Shown piece by piece: positions 48,693 to 56,337 of a stretch of 64,000 nt of DNA. Numbering within the stretch: position 1 is the stretch's first letter; every line of letters begins with the position of its first letter. The stretch spans positions 1 through 64,000 of the forward strand of contig NZ_JACJVP010000026.1 of the NCBI RefSeq assembly GCF_014212125.1, read 5' to 3'. The position numbers and the translations under genes are program-made. A model generated the notes under the pieces. That model searched no databases. It saw only the letters and a list, made by a program, of their open reading frames with translations, and had not been told where the DNA came from. Source of the DNA: Cohnella nanjingensis. Lineage in GTDB: Bacteria; Bacillota; Bacilli; Paenibacillales; Paenibacillaceae.

Positions 48693-49783
48693 GAAGAACG
48701 TGCGTCGGCTGGCTGCTCTTGGCGCTGCTCGTACTGCCGCTTGGCGGCTGCCAATTGAAAGACATCGACAAGCGGTTCTTCGTCGTATCGGCCGGATTCG
48801 ACCAAACCGACGATCCGGAGAAGCCCTACCGCGTCACGCTCCGTCTCGCGCTCACCTCGTCCAAGGTCGAAGCCGGCACCGCGCATGCCCAGGTGGAGAC
48901 GGTGGATGCGGCGTCGATCGCCGAAGCCGTGAGGCACTTGAAGTCCAACGTCGACAAAGAGCTGGAATTCGGACACTGCCGGGAATTCGTCTTCGGCAGA
49001 GGCATGCTCGAGAAGCAGGGATTCCAGGATGCCATGCAATGGCTTGCCCGCAGGAGAGATATCCAGGGCGTCTCCAACATCATGGTCGGCGATCCCGACG
49101 CGGCCTCCATCCTGCATACGAAGCCGATCTCGGAGCGGTATCCGGGCAACGCGCTGTTCCTCACGTTCGGCAATGAAGGCACGGAGGCTTCCGATACCGT
49201 CACGGAGTACATGTTCGACCTGTACCGCCGCGAGTACGAGACCGGATTGGACCCGATCCTCCCCGTCGCCCGCAGCTCTCAGCATGCCTATCAGATCAAC
49301 CGCGTGGCGCTGCTCGACAAAAACAAAATACGTCTCATCCTGAATCCGGAAGAGACGCAAGTGTTCAATATGACCGCCAACGATATCCGCAAAGCGGTGA
49401 TGGCGATGCCTTCCGAGAAAGGCCGGATCGTCATGGCCGTCACCAGGCTCCGAAGCTGGATCACCATGGTCGGCGGCACCGATCCGAAGGTCGTCCTGCA
49501 CGTCCGCGCGACGGGCTTCTTGGAGCAGAGTCCGCCGCGCGTGCTGGAGGCGGATTGGCACGGACTGGAGCGGCGAATGGGCAAGCGCTTCTCCGAGTCG
49601 ACCGAACAGCTGCTCTACAAGATCCGCGACCAAGGCGTCGACCCTTACGGGTTCGGCCTGCACTATCTCGCCATCCACCGTGGCCGGCAGAAAGCCTGGG
49701 AGCACTGGAAGTCGATCTATCCGGATATCCGCTTCGAAGTGCGGACCGACGTCAAGATCCAAGGCACGGGCATGGTCCGATAG
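48689..49783 (+). CDS. Spore germinant receptor subunit C lipoprotein (GerAC family)
   Basis: Subunit C, a lipoprotein of 364 residues on the outer face of the forespore inner membrane. The signal peptide ends in the lipobox LGGC (Cys21). It is followed by the family motif QLKDIDKRFFVVSAGFDQ, ELEFGHCREFVFGRGM (near 90), the middle-domain stretch VALLDKNKIRLILNPEE (near 205) and DPYGFGLHYLAIHRG towards the end. The ATG overlaps the B-subunit stop by four bases, so the two are coupled. The same frame is open much further upstream inside the B gene, which is spurious. Confidence 0.94.
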   Translation: MRRTCVGWLLLALLVLPLGGCQLKDIDKRFFVVSAGFDQTDDPEKPYRVTLRLALTSSKVEAGTAHAQVETVDAASIAEAVRHLKSNVDKELEFGHCREFVFGRGMLEKQGFQDAMQWLARRRDIQGVSNIMVGDPDAASILHTKPISERYPGNALFLTFGNEGTEASDTVTEYMFDLYRREYETGLDPILPVARSSQHAYQINRVALLDKNKIRLILNPEETQVFNMTANDIRKAVMAMPSEKGRIVMAVTRLRSWITMVGGTDPKVVLHVRATGFLEQSPPRVLEADWHGLERRMGKRFSESTEQLLYKIRDQGVDPYGFGLHYLAIHRGRQKAWEHWKSIYPDIRFEVRTDVKIQGTGMVR

Positions 49784-49823
49784 CCGCCAGGCTGCAGGGT
49801 ACCTTCGCCAAGCCAATCAAGCT

Positions 49824-50912
49824 TTACCGGGACAACGCATTGATCTGCGTCGGCCGGGTGACCGGCTGGGCGTAGGAGCGGTTGTCCGAATCGAGCAGCT
49901 CGGTATTGCCGTTCAGCGCGAGCTGCACTTTGGGGGCCTTGGTCGCTTCCGTCATCGTCAGGACGAGCGCCTGCATCATATCCGCAGGCACTTCCGGTAC
50001 GGGCAGCTTCGGCGCCCATCCCTTCTCTTGAAGCTTCACGACGACCGTATCGGACAGCACGGACAGCTGTTCGACGGACGTGCCCGCTACGAGAACCGGG
50101 TCCAGCTTCTTCGTATCGCTCGGTCCTTTGATCAGCTCGTTCAACGCGGCGCGCGCCCGGTCGGTCTGGCGTTCGACGAGACGGGTGACCGGAACGAAGT
50201 AGCCTTCGCCTTCCGCGGTCTTGGCGGAGAAGTACAGGGTGACGGCCATCGAGCGGCTCGCCTGCACGCCGGCGGCCTGCTCAAGGTTGATGCCCATGTC
50301 GCGCGTGAGGACGCTCGCGAGCGGCAGTCCCGACGCAGGCATCGCCGTGAGCGGCTTGCCGTCCAGTTCGAGCCGTACCTTCTCCACGCCCGGCAGCTCC
50401 GTCATCGTCCACACGAGCGCCTCGACCGCTTTGCGTTCCTGCGAAGCCGGAATGGCCGGCAGCGGCGACGCGAAGTCGATCGTGACGATGCCGGTTTCCA
50501 GATCCTTGTCCACCGACTTGATCTTGGTCCCTTGGGGAAGAATGGGCGTGAAGCCCGGCGGCAGTTGCTGCGCCAGCTTCGGATCGGCGGTCATCCAGGA
50601 GAGCGCGGTCTCCTCCGGGGACGCGGCCCCCTCGCTCTCCAGGTTCTCCGATTGCGGCCGGCTGAGCGTCATCGGAGCGACGAACCCGTTGCGGTCCTGA
50701 AGATACACCGTCAGCCCGTCGGCGACGCCCGCCGATGCCGGCTGCTGCTCCGTCGCTTGAAGCATCTGCGATTCGACATCGGCAGGCGGCTGATCGATCG
50801 GCTCCGTCTTCGCGCCCTGGGTGCCGGTGAAGCTGCATCCCGCGATGACCAGCGCTAGGCCGGCGGAGGCCAGCAGTTTGGCGGAGCGGCTGCGCATGGC
50901 ATTGGATATCAT
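49824..50912 (-). CDS. gerM: Spore germination lipoprotein GerM (two GerMN domains)
   Basis: A lipoprotein required for normal sporulation and germination in Bacillus. The signal peptide ends in AGC (Cys26). Two GerMN repeats follow, about 60-200 (LTVYLQDRNGFVAPMTLSR, TVDFxSPLPAIPASQERKAVEALVWTMTELPGVEKVRLELDGKPL) and about 220-360 (AVTLYFSAKTAEGEGYFVPVTRLV, ALVLTMTEATKAPKVQLALNG). The 362 residues are normal. GGGAGG lies before the ATG. In Bacillus gerM directly precedes rph; here the germinant receptor operon separates them. Confidence 0.95.
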   Translation of the reverse strand: MISNAMRSRSAKLLASAGLALVIAGCSFTGTQGAKTEPIDQPPADVESQMLQATEQQPASAGVADGLTVYLQDRNGFVAPMTLSRPQSENLESEGAASPEETALSWMTADPKLAQQLPPGFTPILPQGTKIKSVDKDLETGIVTIDFASPLPAIPASQERKAVEALVWTMTELPGVEKVRLELDGKPLTAMPASGLPLASVLTRDMGINLEQAAGVQASRSMAVTLYFSAKTAEGEGYFVPVTRLVERQTDRARAALNELIKGPSDTKKLDPVLVAGTSVEQLSVLSDTVVVKLQEKGWAPKLPVPEVPADMMQALVLTMTEATKAPKVQLALNGNTELLDSDNRSYAQPVTRPTQINALSR

Positions 50913-51132
50913 GAACGATTCCTCCCGTGCGGGGGAGCCCTTGGTTTTTCACATCCCCCGAATTGTAGTACTATGTATACGAGCCCCCGAGATATTTATG
51001 TACAGATTGTCCATGCGTCGGCAAGGAGAAGATCGGAATCGATCCTAATCGCCGGGACGGGGAATACACATAACTATGGAACCGGGGTCCGGCGCGAGTT
51101 CCATGATGGATGCGAAGAGAGAGGTGCTGACC

Positions 51133-51681
51133 ATGTCCAATCCAGGCATTTACCGACTCAACAGCAAAGTAGTGGCGCAAGCGACCGAAGAATGGCTCAC
51201 GAAGCGCGGCGTCGCCAAAGAACAGATCGGACAGCTCGTCATGCTGCTTCAGAAAGACTACTTCCCGGAGCTGACCTTGGACGAGTGCGTCGTGAACGTG
51301 GAGGCCGTCCTATCCAAGCGGGAAGTGCAGAACGCGATCTTGACCGGCATACAGCTGGATATGCTGGCGGAGGAAGGCAAGCTCCTCCCGCCGCTGCAGG
51401 ATATGATCAAGCACGACGAAGGCTTGTACGGCTGCGACGAAGTGCTGGCGCTCAGCATCGTTAACGTCTACGGCAGCATCGGCTTCACGAATTTCGGCTA
51501 CGTCGACAAGTTCAAGCCGGGCGTGCTGAAGAAGCTGAACGAGAAGAACGGCAAGGATTGCCATACGTTCCTTGACGACATCGTCGGCGCGATCGCGGCC
51601 GCGGCTTCCAGCCGCATCGCCCATCGCAAGCAAGCGGAGCGCGAAGCGGTCCAGGAGGCATTGGAGCAAGAAGGCAAATAA
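51133..51681 (+). CDS. pgpA: Phosphatidylglycerophosphatase A family protein (YutG/PgpA-like)
   Basis: Predicted cytosolic PgpA-type phosphatase acting in phosphatidylglycerol synthesis. The conserved acidic sites are GLYGCDEVLALSIVNVYGSIGFTNFGYVDKFKPG (near 95) and CHTFLDDIVGAIAAA (near 150). The N-terminal YRLNSKVVAQATEEWLTKRGV and the long helical stretch before them match Bacillus YutG. Unlike E. coli PgpA it is not an obvious membrane protein. The ATG at 51133 (182 residues) has AGAGGTG six bases upstream; the frame extends 19 codons upstream without support. Confidence 0.85.
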   Translation: MSNPGIYRLNSKVVAQATEEWLTKRGVAKEQIGQLVMLLQKDYFPELTLDECVVNVEAVLSKREVQNAILTGIQLDMLAEEGKLLPPLQDMIKHDEGLYGCDEVLALSIVNVYGSIGFTNFGYVDKFKPGVLKKLNEKNGKDCHTFLDDIVGAIAAAASSRIAHRKQAEREAVQEALEQEGK

Positions 51682-51884
51682 AAGGATCATTTCTCCGAAT
51701 AAAAGAGGAACCGCGGAGCGTGCCGTCGAATTATCCTTGCGAAAAGGATCCGAGGACCGTTCGTCTCGGCGGCGGCCTGTCCGTCGTACGGGGCGGGAGA
51801 ACCGAACGGCGGTACCGAAGGAATCGTTCCGGCTGCGGGCTGCGCGACATTCGCGCGGCTGCGCGGCCGGACACCTTTCGCTTC

Positions 51885-51982
51885 CAAGTAAAAACGGCTT
51901 CACCATCCTTGGAAGAGGACGAGACGTTTTTATCGGAGGTCATACAGAAACGATTAGGCGTGAAACATAAAATTCTGTATGA
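51885..51982 (+). repeat. Dispersed 98-bp repeat element, copy 2
   Basis: The second copy of the element at 44435-44532. The AAAAACG/CGTTTTT stem and the inner TCCT/AGGA pairs are kept. It lies in the 322-base gap between the PgpA-like gene and the esterase gene, ending about 20 bases before the esterase start, and could form part of that gene's leader. Apart from it I see nothing in the gap. Confidence 0.85.
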
Positions 51983-52003
51983 CGGGGAAAAGGGGAAACA
52001 GCC

Positions 52004-52981
52004 ATGTTGCAGCCATTCGATTTACCGTTGGAGCAGCTTCGGGCCTACCGGCCCGAGCTGACCAAACGGCCGGACTTCGACGCGTTCTGGTCGGACACGC
52101 TGGCCGAATTGGCGCGGGTGCCGCTCCAGTCGGAGCGCGCGCGCATGCCTTATCCGGTGCGCGGTCTGACGGTGTACCGCGTCTTCTACCCAGGCTTCAA
52201 CCACGCCAGGATCGAGGCTTATCTGGCCCTGCCCGACAGCGATCGCCCGCTGCCGGGCATCGTGCAGTATCACGGCTACAACTGGGGCAGCGACCACAAT
52301 CTGCACGACACGGTGAACCTGGCCCTCAAAGGCTACGCCGTGCTGCAGATGCTCGTCCGCGGCCAGCAGGGCGAGAGCGTCGACAACGTCGTCTCCCCGA
52401 ACGGGCACGTCTCCGGCTGGATGACGAAGGGCATTCAGGACCGCGAGACCTACTATTACCGAGGCGTCTATATGGACGCGGTGCGGGCGATCGAGGTGCT
52501 GCAGGGGATGCCCGAGGTGGACGCCTCGCGCATCGCGGTCGTCGGCGGCAGCCAAGGCGGCGCGATCACGCTCGCCGCGGCCGCGCTGTCGGACGCGCCG
52601 AAGCTGGCGCTCGCGGAATATCCGTACCTCTCTAACTTCGACCGCGCGATCGATATCGCGCCCGACGGACCGTACGGCGAACTGAACGAATACTTCCGCC
52701 GCTATTCCTCCTATCCGGAGATCGAGGCGAAGGCGCGGGAGACGCTCGCTTACTTCGACGTCATGAACCTGGCTCCCCGCGTTCAATGCCGCACTTGGGT
52801 CTGCGTCGGGCTCGTCGATACGATCACGCCGCCGTCCACGGTATTCGCCGCTTACAACCATCTGGCGTGCGAGAAAGAGATCGCCGTCTACCGCTACTAC
52901 GGACACGAGGGCATCCCCGGCAGCATCGCGCCGCGGCTGCAGCTCTTGATGGACGTGCTGCAAGACGGAGATGAGGTCTGA
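52004..52981 (+). CDS. CE7-family acetyl esterase (acetylxylan esterase / cephalosporin-C deacetylase)
   Basis: A cytoplasmic alpha/beta hydrolase of 325 residues that removes acetyl groups from xylo-oligosaccharides and related esters. The family signature RGQQGES is near 125, the nucleophile Ser in GGSQGGAITLA (near 182), Asp in CVGLVDTITPPSTVFAAYN (near 270) and His in YYGHEGIPG (near 300). No signal peptide, as usual for CE7. AAGGGG precedes the ATG. Monocistronic, ending at a bidirectional terminator shared with the convergent metallo-beta-lactamase-fold gene. The GH26 gene at the window end also points to plant-polysaccharide use. Confidence 0.93.
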   Translation: MLQPFDLPLEQLRAYRPELTKRPDFDAFWSDTLAELARVPLQSERARMPYPVRGLTVYRVFYPGFNHARIEAYLALPDSDRPLPGIVQYHGYNWGSDHNLHDTVNLALKGYAVLQMLVRGQQGESVDNVVSPNGHVSGWMTKGIQDRETYYYRGVYMDAVRAIEVLQGMPEVDASRIAVVGGSQGGAITLAAAALSDAPKLALAEYPYLSNFDRAIDIAPDGPYGELNEYFRRYSSYPEIEAKARETLAYFDVMNLAPRVQCRTWVCVGLVDTITPPSTVFAAYNHLACEKEIAVYRYYGHEGIPGSIAPRLQLLMDVLQDGDEV

Positions 52982-52993
52982 TTCGCAATCGCC

Positions 52994-53051
52994 AAAAAAA
53001 GCCTTAGCAGACTTGCCGCATCCGTGACGGCGGTCTGGCTAAGGCTTTTTT
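52994..53051. terminator. Bidirectional terminator between esterase and MBL-fold genes
   Basis: An outer stem GCCTTAGC/GCTAAGGC (53001-53008 with 53038-53045) with further inner pairing is flanked by seven A residues on the left and six T residues on the right, serving both converging genes. Confidence 0.92.
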
Positions 53052-53105
53052 GGCGAAGCCGGAAGCGATGCGGACATGGCGGCTTTCCGTGCCGCCGCCC
53101 GCTCC

Positions 53106-54131
53106 CTACGTCAACGCGAAGCGGACGAACGGCCCCTCCGACTCCGCCGCGCCGGGATGCCGATCCTCGATTCGCGCCATGACGCCGCCGAGCTCCAGGC
53201 GCACCAGGTGCGCAATCGTCTCGGCCATGGCGAACCGCAGGTTGTGCGCGTTGCCCTGCAGCCGCGCGCCGAACAGCCGCTCGCACATCGCGAACGCGCT
53301 CACGGGCTCGCCCGCTTCGGCGGCAAGCTCGGCCATCCGCCGCAGCCGGCGGTCGTGATGGCCGATCAGCGCCTCGACCCGCTCGCCGAACGCGCCGAAG
53401 GGATCGCGATGGCCCGGATACGCGCGGCCGACCGCGAGCTGGCGCATCGCCGCCAGGCTGTCTAGATACGCGCCCAGCGGATCGGGGTCCGCATCCGGCA
53501 TCCACCCGATATTGGGGGTGATGTCCGGCAGCACCTGGTCTCCGCACAGCAGCTGCCGCGAGGCCGCGTCGTAGAACGAGAGGTGCCCCGGCGCGTGCCC
53601 CTCCCCGCCGATCAGCGCCCACTCGGCTCCGCCGAACGCCAGCTTCTCGCCCGGGCCGACGGTCCGCACCTCCTGGGGTTGCGGATACACTTGCGTCTTC
53701 ACGCTATCCAAGTGCGCTTGCATCGCCGGCACGAGCGCGTCCGGCAAGCCATGCGCCCGGAAAGCCGCGATCAGCTCCGCCGAGAACGTCTCTCCCTCGC
53801 CCCACAGCCGGCGGGCATAGCCGTGCGCCGTAGCCGACAGATAGACGGGCGCGCCCGTCCGCTGCTGCAGCCAGCCGGCCAGGCCGTAGTGGTCCGGGTG
53901 ATGGTGCGTGAGCACGATCCGCGCCACCTCCTCCCATCGGATGCCGAGCGCCGCGAGCGCCGTTTGCCAGCAAGCTTCCGTCTCCGCCGACCGCAGTCCC
54001 GGATCGACGACCGTGAAGCCGCCGTCTCCCGGCAGCAAGTAGCTGTTGACCCATCGCAGCGCGAAGGGCAGCGGCACCTTGATTTGAATCCAACCGTTCT
54101 CGAGCCGCGTCCATGCTTCGGCTCCGTTCAT
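53106..54131 (-). CDS. Metallo-beta-lactamase-fold hydrolase
   Basis: A 341-residue protein with the metal-binding motif IVLTHHHPDHYGLAG near residue 75, then GEGHAPGHLSFYD (near 180), LLCGDQVLP (near 197) and AYPGHRDPFGAF (near 235). These give the histidine and aspartate ligands of a dinuclear metal site. The C-terminal helical region (about 255-341) resembles the LACTB2/YmaE-type substrate domain. ATG at 54131 has GGGAGG eight bases upstream; an ATG 11 codons earlier is less likely. Substrate unknown. Confidence 0.88.
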   Translation of the reverse strand: MNGAEAWTRLENGWIQIKVPLPFALRWVNSYLLPGDGGFTVVDPGLRSAETEACWQTALAALGIRWEEVARIVLTHHHPDHYGLAGWLQQRTGAPVYLSATAHGYARRLWGEGETFSAELIAAFRAHGLPDALVPAMQAHLDSVKTQVYPQPQEVRTVGPGEKLAFGGAEWALIGGEGHAPGHLSFYDAASRQLLCGDQVLPDITPNIGWMPDADPDPLGAYLDSLAAMRQLAVGRAYPGHRDPFGAFGERVEALIGHHDRRLRRMAELAAEAGEPVSAFAMCERLFGARLQGNAHNLRFAMAETIAHLVRLELGGVMARIEDRHPGAAESEGPFVRFALT

Positions 54132-54388
54132 CTCGTCCGCCTCCCTGTCCAAATGAGCCGGCATGATGTCGTCTCGTCATAAGCCGCTCCTTCGTAATCT
54201 CCGTGCACGTCATCGATAGACAGCACCGCTTCGCCGAAGCTTCTCTCGAACCGGCGCTCGCTAATGGGGGATCCCCCTCTCTTGCGCTAGCGCTTCACTT
54301 CCAATCTCCCCGATCCATGATCGCAGACAAGAACGCTAGATGCTATCGTGCATCCCATGTCGTCCAAGTGATCGTCCAATGCCATTTC

Positions 54389-54566
54389 GTTGCAAACGAA
54401 CAACTTATTTCGTCAATAAATCGTCCAAAGGCCATTTCGTTGCAAACGTACAACTTGTTAGGCCATTTTTGGCGTTTTACCCGGAATTCTTCCGAATATG
54501 TTGTGCTTTTACAACTAAAACGCGCCAAAGCCCTCCATACAGCTGAAACCGTTGCACAAATGCAAC
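54389..54566. repeat. Array of four GTTG-N8-CAAC palindromes
   Basis: Four 16-base inverted repeats of form GTTG-N8-CAAC lie at 54389-54404, 54439-54454, 54500-54515 and 54551-54566, spaced 50, 61 and 51 bases apart. The first two sit in a longer direct repeat that begins ATCGTCCAA and includes CCATTTCGTTGCAAACG. Open frames through the region are low quality and have no ribosome binding site. This is part of an 838-base gap between the MBL-fold gene and the ATP-grasp operon. Confidence 0.75.
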
Positions 54567-54847
54567 TAAACCTCTTCCGATCCTACGCCTCAGCCCGATT
54601 GGATGTCTAAGGTTCCCCGTCCGAACGCGGCGGCGTCCGGAGACGCCGCTCTCCTCGGTCGGAAGACCGCTCCGCCGCATTTGGGCCGGGCCGGCGGCAG
54701 CGCTTCCGCCGACCGCCCGCTCGCGCGGCAAGGCTGTTCGGAAACCGTTTTATCCCGCTTCAGCGCGCGTTTTCATCCATTCGCGCTTTCGATTTCTTCC
54801 GTTCGCCGTCCTCTTCAGTATAGTGTTTTTGGGCAATGGTGGCCAAT
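54567..54847. other. Non-coding stretch with a short hairpin
   Basis: No gene is supported here. A perfect eight-base-pair hairpin GCGGCGTC-CGGA-GACGCCGC lies at 54630-54649 without a T-run. The AT content rises towards 54780-54880, where the promoter of the ATP-grasp operon is proposed. Confidence 0.5.
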
Positions 54848-54876
54848 CACCTATAGATAGATGTCCTCATATGATG
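54848..54876 (+). promoter_or_regulatory. Sigma-K-like promoter of the YheC/YheD operon
   Basis: CACC (54848-54851) fits the sigma-K -35 element MACM. CATATGATG (54868-54876) matches eight of nine bases of CATANNNTA, with the usual 16-base spacer. The start site would be about 85 bases before the first gene. This fits mother-cell expression of spore coat genes, but the match is by eye only. Confidence 0.45.
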
Positions 54877-54969
54877 GAGTATTCTCGCCTGCCCCCGGGA
54901 AAGGTCGCCTACGAGAGCCCATTAGAAGCCTTCGCCAAAGTCTAGAAGCACGGTGGAAGGAGTACGACC

Positions 54970-56337
54970 ATGCCTACCCCAAAAATCGACGTTCAAGTCA
55001 TCAGCTCCGGCGTGATGGCCGACGACGTCCTGATGCTGGGGGAATCCGTGATGAAGCAAGCCAAAATCCCGGCCCAACAGCATCTTGTTCTTCAATTCGG
55101 ATCGTTCAAGCAATCCGTAACCGTCGTCTCCGTTCCGCGCTACGACGGATTGCGCATCAGCCATTCGCTGGCCAGGCGGATGGGCATCCAGACCGGCACG
55201 CCGCTGCGCATGCAGTATCGCCAAGCGACGCGCACCCTCTCCCTGGGACCGGTGATCGGCGTTCTGGTCAGCCGCGAGTATCCGCAGCAGCCCGACAAAC
55301 CGTTCGGCTCCATCACGATGTTCTGCCGGGAACTCGTCACCGCCTGCCGCAACCAAGGCGCGTTCGTCTATTTCTTCACCCCGGACGGCATCGGGGGGCA
55401 AGGCGGCAACGTGGAGGGCTGGGTATATCAATCGGGCTGGCACAAGACGACGCTGCCCGCGCCGGACGTCGTCAACAATCGCCTGACTTCCCGCAAACTG
55501 GAGAACCGTCCGAGCGTTCAGAAGTTCCTCGGCGAGATCAAGCAGCGGCACGGCGCGCAAGTGTTCAACGAGAAATTCCTCGACAAGTCCGAGGTGTTCA
55601 GCGCGCTGAAGACGGACGCTTCCCTGCAGCGATACTTGCCCGATTCGCATTCTCTGCTTAACTATACGATGCTCAAGAGCATGTGTTCGCGGTACCCGGT
55701 CGTCTTCCTGAAGCCGGTGCGCGGCAGCTTGGGCAAAGGGATCATTCGGCTGTCCAGGGCCGGGCAGGAAGGCTGGCAGGCGTCGTTCACGACGACGGGC
55801 GGCGCAAAGCGGCAGACGTACCCGAACTTGCTGAAGCTGTTCTCCGCGATCAGCGGCAAAATGAAGACAGTACGGTACTTGATTCAGCAAGGATTGACGC
55901 TCATCGACGCAGGCGGGCGGCCGATCGACTTCCGCGCCCTTACGCAGAAGAACGCGACCGGCAAATGGACTGTCACCTCCATCGTCGGCCGGACCGCAGG
56001 CAACCAGCATTACGTCTCCAACCTGGCGCGAGGGGGAACGCTCGCCACCGTGCGGGACTCGGTCGCCAAGTCGAACTTGCCGCTCGCGAGCCGCAAGGAC
56101 GCCTCCGCCCGGCTGCACAGGGCTGCGCTCGACATCTCCCGCGGGATCGAGACGCACATCCCCGCCCACTTCGGCGAGCTCGGCATCGATCTCGCGCTCG
56201 ATACGTCCGGCAGAATCTGGCTTCTGGAAGTGAATTCGAAGCCGTCCAAGAACGATAATACACCATTAAACGAGGGGAAAATCCGTCCTTCGGTACGGAT
56301 GATGATTCAATATGCCCGCTATCTCTCCGGATTTTGA
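54970..56337 (+). CDS. YheC/YheD-family ATP-grasp protein, paralogue 1 (long form)
   Basis: One of five tandem members of the endospore coat-associated YheC/YheD ATP-grasp family; 455 residues. An N-terminal domain (about 1-105) has two similar beta-rich halves (VLMLGESVMKQAKIPAQQHL, then LRISHSLARRMGIQTGTPL). The family core begins at GPVIGVLVSRE. It contains PDVVNNRLTSRK, VFLKPVRGSLGKGIIRL (ATP-binding Lys and Gly loop, near 250), LIQQGLTLIDAGGRPIDFRAL and LGIDLALDTSGRIWLLEVNSKPSK (metal-binding acidic residues, near 400). GGAAGGAG lies before the ATG. The reaction is unknown; ATP-grasp enzymes usually join a carboxylate to an amine. First gene of the operon. Confidence 0.92.
   Translation: MPTPKIDVQVISSGVMADDVLMLGESVMKQAKIPAQQHLVLQFGSFKQSVTVVSVPRYDGLRISHSLARRMGIQTGTPLRMQYRQATRTLSLGPVIGVLVSREYPQQPDKPFGSITMFCRELVTACRNQGAFVYFFTPDGIGGQGGNVEGWVYQSGWHKTTLPAPDVVNNRLTSRKLENRPSVQKFLGEIKQRHGAQVFNEKFLDKSEVFSALKTDASLQRYLPDSHSLLNYTMLKSMCSRYPVVFLKPVRGSLGKGIIRLSRAGQEGWQASFTTTGGAKRQTYPNLLKLFSAISGKMKTVRYLIQQGLTLIDAGGRPIDFRALTQKNATGKWTVTSIVGRTAGNQHYVSNLARGGTLATVRDSVAKSNLPLASRKDASARLHRAALDISRGIETHIPAHFGELGIDLALDTSGRIWLLEVNSKPSKNDNTPLNEGKIRPSVRMMIQYARYLSGF

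Noticed and set aside
50913-51075. Sigma-E promoter for gerM
   Set aside because: CATA-containing stretches occur, but none has the CATANNNT spacing together with a -35 ATA element.
51720-52061. Open frame of 113 codons spanning the dispersed repeat copy 2
   Set aside because: No ribosome binding site, composition of its first half is random Arg-rich, and the matching frame in repeat copy 1 is interrupted by a stop.
54343-54528. Minus-strand frame of 61 codons through the palindrome array (LYVCNEMAFGRF)
   Set aside because: It arises from the repeated palindromes, lacks a ribosome binding site and overlaps non-coding repeats.
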